Shown: positions 1-8,381 of the stretch, piece by piece
Layout: every line of letters starts with the position of its first letter
How positions within the stretch are numbered: the first letter of the stretch is position 1
NCBI GenBank assembly: GCA_964419225.1
Contig: CAYQPF010000069.1
Span: 1-25,571, forward strand
Source: CAYQPF01 sp964419225
Lineage (GTDB): Bacteria; Cloacimonadota; Cloacimonadia; Cloacimonadales; CAYQPF01
Reading direction: 5' to 3'
Length of the DNA stretch: 25,571 nt
The notes under the pieces: generated by a model
The model's input: only the letters and a program-made list of their open reading frames with translations
Database searches by the model: none
What the model was told of the DNA's origin: nothing
Made by a program: the position numbers and the translations under genes

Positions 1-1213
1 TTACGGGCAGTGTTCCTGCTTCGGTTGAACCAATAGCCCATTCGCTGAAATCCTGAACGTTATTAGCTTGAATTGTATGATCATCCATTGCAATGAAACT
101 TCCCCAGACAGTCCAGGGATCCGATGATCTTTCTCTTTTTAGAATTCGACAGGTTTGAGCAGCACCAAGATTCAAATTTGTTACGTCAAAGGTTATAGAA
201 CCATTAAAGGAACTCATATCACTATAGATATCCCAATATCTTTGGCTAACTCTGTGAATACCATCTGGTAAAACACCCGTTGGTGGTGTTCGGATATCGT
301 TGAGAGTGATTTCGTGCATATTTCCTACAACCCCGCCAGGGACTCCATTTATAATATCAATTTGCAGATCATTGTCAGGGAAAGGAATGTTATCGACACC
401 GCTTAAATCAACATTTTCTATAACAATATTTCTAAGATGGTTGGCTGGAAAAATAGATAGGTCAAAATCATACCATCCTGTTTGATTCTGAATTACAAAA
501 TTAATTGTACTAAGCTCAAATCTCAATTGATTATTAAATGGATTGGCAAACTCATTTACCCAGGCCGGATCAGAGTTCGCAACATCGACAGTCCCCCAAC
601 AGGATGCTTCTACTGCTTCGCCAGTACCAACCCATGTTTGCCAGTTAACTGCACCAAAACCCAGTGCTTGCAACGTTGCTCTCATCTGCAATGCTGTCGG
701 ATACGGTGTGTTGACATTAAGCTGGCAATTTATGACTTTTAATTTAGTAATACCGTTTACCTTAACTTCTCCTACACCATTTGTATAAACTCTTTGATCA
801 CCTGCCTGACCCGGCGTGTTCCAGGGATTGGCAGGATTAACCATATTGACTTTGTTGAATCCGGTAAGACCAAAATTAGTGAATTCAACAGTAACACCTG
901 CCACGCCGTCTAAAAATGCCAGATTCTCCTGAGTACAAACACTTTGAGTTGTACCGGGAACTGATTCAAATATACGATAAGCATAATTGCTGAAGGCATT
1001 GTTGGCATAAGAAAAACAATTCATATCATTTGTGGGAAAACCAGGATCATCGAGATCAAACATCCAGGGACCTGTAACATCACTTGAACGTACATCAGTC
1101 AGGTGAAATGTGATTGGAGAAACAGCAGATAAACCTACTGATGCTAAAAACATGATAACGACAAAACTGATAGAAACCAGTCTTTTGGTTTGAAAAAAAC
1201 TTATTAAATTCAT
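1..1213 (-). CDS. Secreted protein of unknown function, 3' end cut by window edge
   Basis: The reading frame is open without a stop from ATG at 1213 to the left edge, giving 404 codons; the C-terminus lies outside. The start follows a strong AGGAGG about 5 bases upstream. Residues 1 to about 30 form a signal peptide: a basic stretch (TKR), a hydrophobic run (VSISFVVIMFLASVGLSA), then the mature region. The rest is polar, rich in Asn, Thr, Gly and aromatics, with no catalytic motif I recognise. Near the edge it reads FSEWAIGS and then TLPV, a pattern common just before C-terminal sorting domains in secreted proteins of Bacteroidetes-like bacteria, so a PNPFNPST-type tail may follow outside. 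It lies downstream of the sigma-54 activator gene on the same strand, with a -24/-12-like promoter and a repeated possible activator site between them. Function unknown; a surface or extracellular role is inferred from the signal peptide. Confidence 0.85.
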   Translation of the reverse strand, partial: MNLISFFQTKRLVSISFVVIMFLASVGLSAVSPITFHLTDVRSSDVTGPWMFDLDDPGFPTNDMNCFSYANNAFSNYAYRIFESVPGTTQSVCTQENLAFLDGVAGVTVEFTNFGLTGFNKVNMVNPANPWNTPGQAGDQRVYTNGVGEVKVNGITKLKVINCQLNVNTPYPTALQMRATLQALGFGAVNWQTWVGTGEAVEASCWGTVDVANSDPAWVNEFANPFNNQLRFELSTINFVIQNQTGWYDFDLSIFPANHLRNIVIENVDLSGVDNIPFPDNDLQIDIINGVPGGVVGNMHEITLNDIRTPPTGVLPDGIHRVSQRYWDIYSDMSSFNGSITFDVTNLNLGAAQTCRILKRERSSDPWTVWGSFIAMDDHTIQANNVQDFSEWAIGSTEAGTLPV

Positions 1214-1242
1214 ATTTCCTCCTAATTATAATAATTATGTAT

Positions 1243-1259
1243 TATCAATTCCTGTGCCA
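1243..1259 (-). promoter_or_regulatory. Sigma-54 (-24/-12) promoter candidate for the secreted protein gene
   Basis: The minus strand reads TGGCACAGGAATTGATA. This matches TGGCAC-N5-TTGC with a perfect -24 box and correct spacing; the -12 box has TTGA in place of TTGC. The predicted transcription start is near 1234, which leaves a leader of about 20 bases with AGGAGG before ATG 1213. A sigma-54 activator gene sits just upstream on the same strand. The mismatch falls in the normally conserved GC, so this remains a candidate. Confidence 0.5.
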
Positions 1260-1402
1260 TCAGAAATAAAAATATCCGTACATGATTGCAGAAGTAGATA
1301 TTAATATGTTGATGAGGAAGAAGATAACTAAAATCGATAACACTTAATTAAAGGAGTATCTGGTATATTTCAAAGCTCTTATGAGACAAAAAAAGAGCTG
1401 AT

Positions 1403-1441
1403 TCGCACATAATATTATTGAAATAGTGCAAAATCGCACAT
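1403..1441 (-). promoter_or_regulatory. Possible activator binding site (UAS): repeated ATGTGCGA
   Basis: In the gap after the sigma-54 activator gene, the minus strand carries ATGTGCGA twice, at 1441-1434 and 1410-1403, spaced 31 bases (about three helical turns). The first copy is also half of an imperfect inverted repeat, GTGC at 1426-1429 and GCAC at 1436-1439. The site lies roughly 170-200 bases upstream of the predicted start of the -24/-12-like promoter, a usual distance for enhancer-binding proteins. Binding by the neighbouring regulator is inferred only. Confidence 0.35.
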
Positions 1442-1449
1442 GCTATAAT

Positions 1450-2802
1450 CTATTCATTTATCCCGTATTTCTTTAATTTCCGCATTAAGGTAAAACGGGA
1501 TATCCCTAACTTTTCTGCTGCTTTTGTTTGATTTCCCTGAAACTGTTTTAGGACATTTTCAATCAAAACTGCTTCATTTTCACTTAAAGTATAATCAGTT
1601 TCGTCTATAGTTTGAGTAGATTTAAGAATAGGGAAGAGGTCGGGATGAATTGAAGGCTCTTTGTTCAGGATGAGTGCCCTTTCCACCATGTTTTTCAGTT
1701 CTCTGATATTTCCGGGATAACTGTAATTTGTTAAATGATTTAATGTTTCCTTAGTAATTGAAGGAACTGGCTTACCATATTGGTGACAGAATTGCTGGAC
1801 AAAATGGTTGATTAAGACAGGGATATCACTTTTTCTTTCACGGAGGGGCGGAATGTCAATCTGAATTGTATTGATACGGTGAAACAGGTCGAGTCTGAAT
1901 TCACTCCTATCTATCTTATCATGAATATTATGATTTGTAGCCGAAATGATTCTGACATTAATTGGAATAGCTTTATCGGTACCAAGTTTAATAATTGATT
2001 TTTCTTCGAGTGCCCGCAGTAGTTTGGCTTGCATATTTTTGGGCATATCGGCAATTTCGTCCATGAAGAGAGTACCATGACTAGCTGATTCCAGAAATCC
2101 CTTTCTGTCTGTAAAGGCACCTGTAAAAGCACCTTTGCGGTATCCAAAAAACTCGCTTTCCATCATATTTTCTGGTAGGGCGGAGCAATTTACACCCAGA
2201 AAGTTATGTTTTTTTCTGTTACTGGAATGATGGATTATCCGGGCTATGATTTCCTTCCCTGTACCACTCTCTCCTGTAATCAGAACTGGTAAATCGTTGT
2301 ATTCCGCAGCTTTAAGTGCCATTTGTAAAACTTCTTTGATTTCTCTGCTTTCACCTATCAACTGATGACCGATCACTTGCTCAAGCTCTTGTGAAATTAG
2401 AGCTTTATCTTCTTTTAACTGAATAATATCTTTATTCATTGTTCGTAATTTGTTTGCTCTTTCCATAGATATCTGAAGATCTTTATGACGAAAAGGCTTT
2501 TTAAGATAATCAGCAGCTCCGGCTCGCATGGCTTCGATAACTGTGTCCATATCACCGTGTCCACTCATAATTATAACTTCCATTTCAGGATACTGTGGCT
2601 TGATTATTTGCAAATATTCAATACCACTCATTTTTGCTAAACGTACATCCAGCAGCAGTAAATCAAAACTGTGAATTTGGAGGAGAGTTTGGCTTTCCTC
2701 AATAGTGTTTACACCCTGTACTTTGTGGCCGAGTCTGCTCAAAAACTCGATTATCTCAGAAACAACTCTTTGTTCATCATCAATTATCAATATGTTCATC
2801 AT
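1450..2802 (-). CDS. NtrC-family sigma-54-dependent response regulator
   Basis: Three-domain regulator of about 450 residues. The receiver (residues 1-115) has acidic residues D8/D9, phospho-acceptor D52 in LLLLDVR and the conserved Lys in KKPF near 102. The AAA+ sigma-54 activation domain (about 147-375) has Walker A GESGTGKE at 177-184, the sigma-54 contact loop GAFTGA at 224-229 and Walker B GTLFMDE at 243-249. The C-terminus is a Fis-type helix-turn-helix (NQTKAAEKLGISRFTLMRKL). The frame opens at ATG 2811, but GAGG lies directly against that codon; ATG 2802, nine bases after GAGG, fits better (2799 is also possible). It begins at the stop codon of the histidine kinase gene, so the two are co-transcribed and probably translationally coupled. 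By family knowledge, the phosphorylated protein remodels RNA polymerase-sigma-54 at -24/-12 promoters; two such candidates occur in this window. Confidence 0.96.
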   Translation of the reverse strand: MMNILIIDDEQRVVSEIIEFLSRLGHKVQGVNTIEESQTLLQIHSFDLLLLDVRLAKMSGIEYLQIIKPQYPEMEVIIMSGHGDMDTVIEAMRAGAADYLKKPFRHKDLQISMERANKLRTMNKDIIQLKEDKALISQELEQVIGHQLIGESREIKEVLQMALKAAEYNDLPVLITGESGTGKEIIARIIHHSSNRKKHNFLGVNCSALPENMMESEFFGYRKGAFTGAFTDRKGFLESASHGTLFMDEIADMPKNMQAKLLRALEEKSIIKLGTDKAIPINVRIISATNHNIHDKIDRSEFRLDLFHRINTIQIDIPPLRERKSDIPVLINHFVQQFCHQYGKPVPSITKETLNHLTNYSYPGNIRELKNMVERALILNKEPSIHPDLFPILKSTQTIDETDYTLSENEAVLIENVLKQFQGNQTKAAEKLGISRFTLMRKLKKYGINE

Positions 2803-2803
2803 T

Positions 2804-5266
2804 TTAAACATCCTCTTTGAGATTTGTTAAAGGAATAATTACTTTTGCAGTGGTATATTTTCCAGGTTCACTTTGTAATTGGATCGATCCTCCAAACTCC
2901 TGGATTATACCCTGGATGATTGTTAATCCCAGACCTGTACCGCTTTCCGCGTCCTTCGTTGTATAAAAAACTTGAAATGCTTTCTGTAATACTTCTTCAC
3001 TCATGCCAATTCCCTGATCTGTAACCTCCAGAACTATTCCATCTTCATTACTGTATGTTTTTAGCATGATTGGAGTCATAGCAGAAGATTTCCCCTTATC
3101 TTTTAAAGCATCTTTAGCATTGGAAAGCAAATTCAGGATCACCTGCTCAAGTTTATATGGATTGGCAATTATCCCGGGAAGATTGGGACTAAAATCAGTT
3201 TCTATTTTTATTCCCATCTTTGAATATTGTTTTTCAATAAGACTTACTGCTTGTTTTACCGTTTCATTAAGTTGAATTTCCTTTAAGGGTACATCTGTCG
3301 ATTGGCGGGAGAAATGCCGGACATGGTCGATGATTTCCCGCATACGGCTGATGTCTTCGAAGATGTAGTCGAGTTTTTGGGAAATATAATGCTGGTCAGC
3401 TTCTTTACTCTCGATAGCCAGAAGAACATTGTCCAAAGTGAAGGCAAGACTGTGTAAAGGTTGATTTAACTCATGTGCAATACCTGCAGCTATCTCACCC
3501 AGTGACGCTAATCTGGCTTGCCTGAAGGCTTTGATCTCATTCTCACGTCGGATGGCAACTTCCTCATCGACTCTTTGTTCGAGGGTCTGATTCCATTTTT
3601 CAAGTTTCATTTCTTTTTCTGAGAGAAGGAGGTTGTATTTCTTCAAGCCTTTAAAACGCCAATACAAAACGGAGATAACAGATAAGCTCAGAAAAAGGAT
3701 GATAATCAAATAGTTTCTGATTGTTTTGGATTTGGAGAGATTAGATCTCTGCAGTTCCTGATTCTTTTTGAGGATCTCAATCTGTTTTTCTTTGACTGCC
3801 ATGCCATATTTGATTTCCATTTTGGTCAAATTCTGATTATATTTGTCTTTTAAAATACTTTCATTTAATTCTTGATACTCCTTTAAATACTTGTAGGCTC
3901 TGGGATAATCATTCTTCATTTTTGCTACATCAGCTTTAGTAGCAAAAATACTGGCTTTGATCGCTGGATTTTCAACACTGTCTACCAGTTTATCAAGTTC
4001 AGCCAAGGTCTCTGCTGCTTTTGTTGGATCATTTAATTTGACATAGATGTCAGCCAAATTAACAAGAGAACTTGCAATGGATGTGTTTTCTTTCAGTTCT
4101 TTCTTGATCATATATGACTGCAAATAATAATTCAAGGATTTATTATAATCTTTGGATTCCATGTAAGCAACACCAATGTTGTTAAGGGTCATTGCTACAC
4201 CTTTGATATCATTAACCCTTCTGAACAGAGTTAAGGCTTTCTGATGGCTCTCCAAAGATTTGGCATAATTGCCCATTTGTCTGTAGGTAACTCCCAAGGA
4301 TGTCAATATAGGGGTTATGTCTTCTGTATTCTCGGAATTCTGGACAAGTTTATAGGCCTCCTGAAAGTAAGCAATTGCTTTATCGTATCTTTCCAGTTTT
4401 AAGTAAAATTGACCTAAGCCAATTAATGTTTTGGCAATTTGAATAGTAGAACCTGTTTTCTTTCTAAGTTCAAGAGATTTAAGCAAATATTCCAAACTCT
4501 TTTCATAATCGTTATTCTGTAGGTAAGTATTCCCTAAAATACTGTAAATTTTAGCTTTATCGCTGTCAGAACCAATTCTTTGATAAATTTTGCTGCTGAT
4601 TAATATCTGTTCCAAAGCTTCCTGGAATCGGTTATTTCCCAAATATGTCATACCGAGCGAACTGGTAAAAAAAGCAATATCTGCTTCATTCTTTTGCTGT
4701 ACACATATCTCTATGGCCTCCTGATACTTGCCGATCTCTGCATCTAAATCATGCTTTTGTCTGGCTAAATTTGCCTGCTGTTCGAGAACATTAACCAACA
4801 TTTTCTTGTCTGTTAAAACTCTGGATTTCTTTTCAGCATAATCCAAAAAGCTACTGCTGTTTGTGATGTCTTTTTTCCTTAAATAATATTTTCCTATGTT
4901 TAAAGAGGATTTGATCAATAACTCAGCATAATTCTTCCCGGATGCTAACGCATAACATTTCTTCTCATAACTAAAAGCTATATCCGATTTACCCAATATC
5001 TCATAGCATATAGCTATACGATGTAATACTGTGGCTTGTATGAAGTTATTGTTTAATAGTTCAGCCTCTTTCAGTGTCTTCTCTAATACAGTTATTGCTT
5101 TTTGGGGTTCCTGATCAGAATAAGACCAATAATAACGTTCAGACATTTTATATAAGTTTTCACCTTGAGCTGTTTTTAGACTATCCAGCAGCTTCTGTTC
5201 TACCGAAACTGCATTCAACAACTGCAAAAGAGTCCCAAACACTAAAACAACAATCAATTTAAACAT
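2804..5266 (-). CDS. TPR-repeat sensor histidine kinase
   Basis: 820-residue kinase. It starts with a signal-peptide-like hydrophobic segment (residues 1-20). Roughly residues 30-440 are tandem tetratricopeptide repeats (for example LGNTYLQNNDYEKSLEYLLKS), then a coiled coil, one membrane helix (about 516-537, LIIILFLSLSVISVLYW), a second coiled coil, the dimerisation/phosphorylation domain with H598 in AHELNQP, and an ATPase domain with the N box (LEQVILNLLSNAKDAL), DQGIGM and GTGLGLTI. If the first segment is a signal peptide, the TPR array is periplasmic and acts as the sensor, with catalysis in the cytoplasm. ATG 5266 is supported by GGTGGA a few bases upstream and by a promoter at 5294-5323. 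Its last codons overlap the region where the sigma-54 regulator starts, which identifies that protein as the likely partner. The sensed signal is unknown. Confidence 0.95.
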   Translation of the reverse strand: MFKLIVVLVFGTLLQLLNAVSVEQKLLDSLKTAQGENLYKMSERYYWSYSDQEPQKAITVLEKTLKEAELLNNNFIQATVLHRIAICYEILGKSDIAFSYEKKCYALASGKNYAELLIKSSLNIGKYYLRKKDITNSSSFLDYAEKKSRVLTDKKMLVNVLEQQANLARQKHDLDAEIGKYQEAIEICVQQKNEADIAFFTSSLGMTYLGNNRFQEALEQILISSKIYQRIGSDSDKAKIYSILGNTYLQNNDYEKSLEYLLKSLELRKKTGSTIQIAKTLIGLGQFYLKLERYDKAIAYFQEAYKLVQNSENTEDITPILTSLGVTYRQMGNYAKSLESHQKALTLFRRVNDIKGVAMTLNNIGVAYMESKDYNKSLNYYLQSYMIKKELKENTSIASSLVNLADIYVKLNDPTKAAETLAELDKLVDSVENPAIKASIFATKADVAKMKNDYPRAYKYLKEYQELNESILKDKYNQNLTKMEIKYGMAVKEKQIEILKKNQELQRSNLSKSKTIRNYLIIILFLSLSVISVLYWRFKGLKKYNLLLSEKEMKLEKWNQTLEQRVDEEVAIRRENEIKAFRQARLASLGEIAAGIAHELNQPLHSLAFTLDNVLLAIESKEADQHYISQKLDYIFEDISRMREIIDHVRHFSRQSTDVPLKEIQLNETVKQAVSLIEKQYSKMGIKIETDFSPNLPGIIANPYKLEQVILNLLSNAKDALKDKGKSSAMTPIMLKTYSNEDGIVLEVTDQGIGMSEEVLQKAFQVFYTTKDAESGTGLGLTIIQGIIQEFGGSIQLQSEPGKYTTAKVIIPLTNLKEDV

Positions 5267-5293
5267 GTAATTCCACCCAATCAGGATTTGTTC

Positions 5294-5323
5294 TTATAAA
5301 CAGAAAATGTGAAGAAATGTCAA
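5294..5323 (-). promoter_or_regulatory. Sigma-70-like promoter of the kinase/regulator operon
   Basis: TTGACA at 5323-5318 and TTATAA at 5299-5294 are separated by 18 bases (TTTATA with 17 bases is an equivalent reading). The start of transcription would be near 5287, giving a leader of about 20 bases to ATG 5266. This is the best -35/-10 match in the window. Confidence 0.55.
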
Positions 5324-5360
5324 ATGAATAATTGTTTGTTAAAGTAATCGAAAGAGTAAT

Positions 5361-5390
5361 CAAAGAAAAAAGCCCCGTTTTCACGGAGCT
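5361..5390 (-). terminator. Rho-independent terminator after bioY
   Basis: On the minus strand AGCTCCGT and ACGGGGCT (5371-5390) pair over 8 positions with one G-U, loop GAAA, followed by TTTTTTC. It begins 8 bases after the bioY stop codon and separates bioY from the kinase operon. Confidence 0.85.
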
Positions 5391-5397
5391 GAAAAAG

Positions 5398-5979
5398 TTA
5401 TTTTATCAGCTTCCAAGCTGATGGTAAGGCGATCACAGTGATCCCAATTTTCAGGATATCGCCAAGGATAAATGGCACACAACCAGCCATCAGAGCTTTT
5501 CCGATGCCCAGGAAATTACTCAGCCACAATACTCCACACAGATAAATTAGCAGATTTCCAAGAATCATTGCTAATAAGGTTAAACTCATTTTTTGGGTAA
5601 AACCCTTGTCTGCTAAGTATCCAACAACAACCGCAGTTATTACGAAGCCCATTAAATACCCGCCCGTCGGTCCAATCAAATGTGCTATCCCAAAACCGCC
5701 TGATGCAAATACGGGCAGATTCATTGCACCTTCTGTGATATAGGTCAGCAACGTGAGTGTGCCTCTTCTAAGTCCAAACGACAAAGCAATCAACAATACC
5801 GCAAAAGTTTGACCTGTTATCGGCACAGGTGTGAACGGTAAATGAATTGAAATTTGAGACATTAAGGCAATGAAAATCGAACCCGCTAGAATACAGCCAA
5901 GATCAGCCATTACTTGTGCTTTTCTCGTCTTTACCACCGGAATCATCAGTGCATCAATAATGTTTAAATTAGCAACCAT
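5398..5979 (-). CDS. bioY: Biotin transporter BioY
   Basis: 193-residue integral membrane protein, the substrate-binding (S) component of an ECF-type biotin transporter. Diagnostic segments are PVPITGQTFAVLL, EGAMNLPVFASGG, GPTGGYLMGF and the C-terminal GDILK; about six hydrophobic helices can be traced, as expected for the family. The frame is open further upstream to 6048, but ATG 5979 follows GGAGG by 7 bases and begins at the usual place, so the extension is rejected. It is monocistronic, flanked by terminators at 5361-5390 and 6147-6176. No ecfA/ecfT or biotin synthesis genes are nearby, so it either works alone or shares an energising module encoded elsewhere. No convincing BirA operator was seen upstream. 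Confidence 0.96.
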   Translation of the reverse strand: MVANLNIIDALMIPVVKTRKAQVMADLGCILAGSIFIALMSQISIHLPFTPVPITGQTFAVLLIALSFGLRRGTLTLLTYITEGAMNLPVFASGGFGIAHLIGPTGGYLMGFVITAVVVGYLADKGFTQKMSLTLLAMILGNLLIYLCGVLWLSNFLGIGKALMAGCVPFILGDILKIGITVIALPSAWKLIK

Positions 5980-6146
5980 TATTTTCCTCCATAGATTTTT
6001 AGCCCCGATCTGATCAGGTACTTTATGCCAGAATTGAATAGGAATCATTAATGTCCAGCCCTAAATACTGTGGTTTTACCCACTTTTGACATAATTGTGC
6101 TCGAACATTTTTTCATATGATGATTTACTAATCTCGTTTTTTTTTA

Positions 6147-6176
6147 TAAAAAAACCGGCTGCCTTTTGAGCAGCCG
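6147..6176 (-). terminator. Rho-independent terminator after the LPP20-domain gene
   Basis: On the minus strand CGGCTGC (6176-6170) pairs perfectly with GCAGCCG (6162-6156) around a 7-base loop and is followed by GTTTTTTT. It sits about 45 bases past the stop at 6223 and ends the two-gene exported-protein unit. Confidence 0.9.
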
Positions 6177-6222
6177 TTTCTCTTTTCGTTTATTGATTTA
6201 AAAAATATGCCGGACATTAGTC

Positions 6223-8364
6223 CTATTTTACAATTACTCTGATATTGTCTTTATGGATCTTGTAACCACCTGAAACCGTAATATAACCCTTATAAAGACT
6301 GCTTAGATCTGTAACCTTACTGATGAACCAACTGTAATTGTTTCTCGCTTCTTCTTTAGATTTGGGAGCTATGTAGATGTCCCCTTCACAGTAATCAAAA
6401 CTCATGATAACTGTACCCAACTTCAACTCTGATACATCTGCAGCTCGAGATCGCCAGTAGTACTTTGTCCAAAGACTGTTACCATCATTAATCCTGAAAA
6501 ATTCTGCTTCACCATTGGTCTGTGGCCCGGGAGCCTGTGTCATTTTTGCTACTCGGACTGAGACATATGTATTATCATCAAGACCATGGTCCCCGATGAA
6601 ATAATCATCAGGCTGTATGAAATGACGGTCTTCAGTTGGAGGTGCCATTGGCTCACTTCTTTGTACTTCGACAGGTCTGGTCACTTCAGTCTTTTCTTTG
6701 ATTACTGTTGTTTCTTTGACCGTTACCGTAGGATTGATGATATTAGTTTGATTTAAGGTTACTTTAGAAGCATCAATTCTGGCTTTTTCCAGTTCAAATT
6801 GTCTTTGCTTCTCTTTATCATCAGCTTCTTTTTGCTGCTTATCACTGTTTCTTTGATTGATCTTGATTTGAATTTCAGTGATCAAGGAAGAAGCTTCCGC
6901 TACATTCTTATCATCAGCCATAACTTTGGCCAACTCTTCGATAGCTGCTTCAAGCTTGTTCTGAGTATAGAGTAATTTGCCGTTTTTCAATGCTGCAATA
7001 GATGTCTTAAGCAAAGCAGACTGAAGTTTGGCTTCTGCTCCGGCAATCATTTTGTTAAATTCTGTTTCGCTGATATTTGCTTTTGTATAAGCAAGATCAG
7101 TAGCCTTTTCTTCACCCTTATCACTCAAACCCTGACCCTTTGCTGTCATAGATCCTAATGTTTCACCGGCTTTCACTTTGAGTACAATAGAAAGTTCAAC
7201 TTCCACCATGGTATTATTTCCGCTAAATCCTTCAACTTCTTTGGATTGAGAAACATTGGCTACAGCTTCAATAATGAAAGGTGAATTGGGATCAACATTG
7301 TAATTGAGTTTGTTAATAACTCTCACGATCTTGGCTTCGAGTTTGGGAAGGGATACGCCTTTTTTGTCTTTGGCAATCACAGCAAAGGCAATTGGTGTGT
7401 TCGTGCTCAATTCATAACCGGCAGTAACCTGAGTATCCTGTACATATTTAGCATACAGAGCTGGTAAACGGTTAAAACTAAGTTTTATGATTACTTTACC
7501 TGTGCCGGAAGAAGATGCCAAAGCTGTGACAAATACTTCAGCTTCGCCATTATCGGCTGTCTGTGTTTTGGCAATTATCGTATTATCTTCATTATAATAG
7601 GTTAAAGGCATTTTCGCCAGATTAACCTTTGTCCCGCCTGCTTTGTAAGATGCGGAAACGGTAATCGGAGCGGGAAGAGTCATCCCTGCTTTACCTTTCT
7701 GTTTATCACCATTAACAACAGTCAGAGTGATGTCACTAAGTACTTCCCTGATTTCGGAGATAAGGGTCTGGATTGTGATAGTCTCTTCGATCTTATATGT
7801 GTTATTGGATAATGCATCATAAAGAGCTTTTTTTGTATAGAAAGAATTGATGAATTCCTGAGCGTCAGTGTAATTATCCAAAGCAGCAATGATTTTACCA
7901 TCTTTAGCCAATTTTCTTGCTGATGTTGTCAAATTTGAGATACTTGACCATAATTTGTCCAGTTCAACTTTCAATCCTGAGAGGTATTTGGCTTTATTGA
8001 CCACACCCATTACATAGAAAGTCTTACCTTCCTGTCTCTTCTCCACGATCTGAATTCCTTGGATGGTCTGATTCACAGTCGCAGTGGTGCTCTTGGTCAA
8101 AGATTCTTTGTATGAGGCCTTGCTTTCTGTTTCTATGCTCTGCATATAATTGTCGAGTTTGGATTCGATTGTTACGCTGATCTGAGAAGCAATTTCCAGC
8201 TTGGCATTATTCACAGCAGTAGCTTCATCAGAACCTGATCCCGCTCCAACAAAATACTCATCCAATGAATATGATGAGGCATTTTTATTAGCATACCATT
8301 GTGGTTCGGCATATAAGCCCATAACTGCGAACAGGCATAAAGCGATAAAAATAATTTTCTTCAT
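6223..8364 (-). CDS. Large exported LPP20-domain protein
   Basis: 713 residues. Residues 1-19 are a signal peptide (KKIIFIALCLFAVMGLYA); no lipobox Cys follows, so this is not an obvious lipoprotein. Residues about 20-145 (EPQWYAN...YFVGAGSGSDEATAVNNAKLEIASQISVTIES) match the LPP20 fold, found in outer-membrane lipoproteins and flagellar FlgP-like proteins. Then come a helical segment, a beta-rich middle region that may hold Ig-like strands, a further LPP20-like stretch (residues about 320-440), and a charged coiled coil (about 491-531). The C-terminal part, from about 578 (RHFIQPDDYFIGD) to 713, is a compact region I do not recognise. GGAG lies 5 bases before ATG 8364. The stop of the upstream exported-protein gene is 17 bases away, so they form one operon and probably one envelope assembly. 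Biological role unknown. Confidence 0.85.
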   Translation of the reverse strand: MKKIIFIALCLFAVMGLYAEPQWYANKNASSYSLDEYFVGAGSGSDEATAVNNAKLEIASQISVTIESKLDNYMQSIETESKASYKESLTKSTTATVNQTIQGIQIVEKRQEGKTFYVMGVVNKAKYLSGLKVELDKLWSSISNLTTSARKLAKDGKIIAALDNYTDAQEFINSFYTKKALYDALSNNTYKIEETITIQTLISEIREVLSDITLTVVNGDKQKGKAGMTLPAPITVSASYKAGGTKVNLAKMPLTYYNEDNTIIAKTQTADNGEAEVFVTALASSSGTGKVIIKLSFNRLPALYAKYVQDTQVTAGYELSTNTPIAFAVIAKDKKGVSLPKLEAKIVRVINKLNYNVDPNSPFIIEAVANVSQSKEVEGFSGNNTMVEVELSIVLKVKAGETLGSMTAKGQGLSDKGEEKATDLAYTKANISETEFNKMIAGAEAKLQSALLKTSIAALKNGKLLYTQNKLEAAIEELAKVMADDKNVAEASSLITEIQIKINQRNSDKQQKEADDKEKQRQFELEKARIDASKVTLNQTNIINPTVTVKETTVIKEKTEVTRPVEVQRSEPMAPPTEDRHFIQPDDYFIGDHGLDDNTYVSVRVAKMTQAPGPQTNGEAEFFRINDGNSLWTKYYWRSRAADVSELKLGTVIMSFDYCEGDIYIAPKSKEEARNNYSWFISKVTDLSSLYKGYITVSGGYKIHKDNIRVIVK

Positions 8365-8381
8365 TCTAACTCCGCACGATC

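Noticed and set aside
482..788. Plus-strand open frames at 482-742 and 543-788
   Set aside because: They lie opposite the secreted protein that is open over the whole 1-1213 stretch, and show no ribosome site or recognised motif.
6017..6037. TGGCAT before bioY as another -24 box
   Set aside because: No TTGC lies at the required distance, so the -12 half is missing.
5980..6048. N-terminal extension of BioY to 6048
   Set aside because: GGAGG precedes ATG 5979; the extra residues do not fit the family's N-terminus.
6070..6083. GTGGTTTTACCCAC palindrome before bioY as a BirA operator
   Set aside because: The arms are only 4 bases and do not resemble the known BirA operator.
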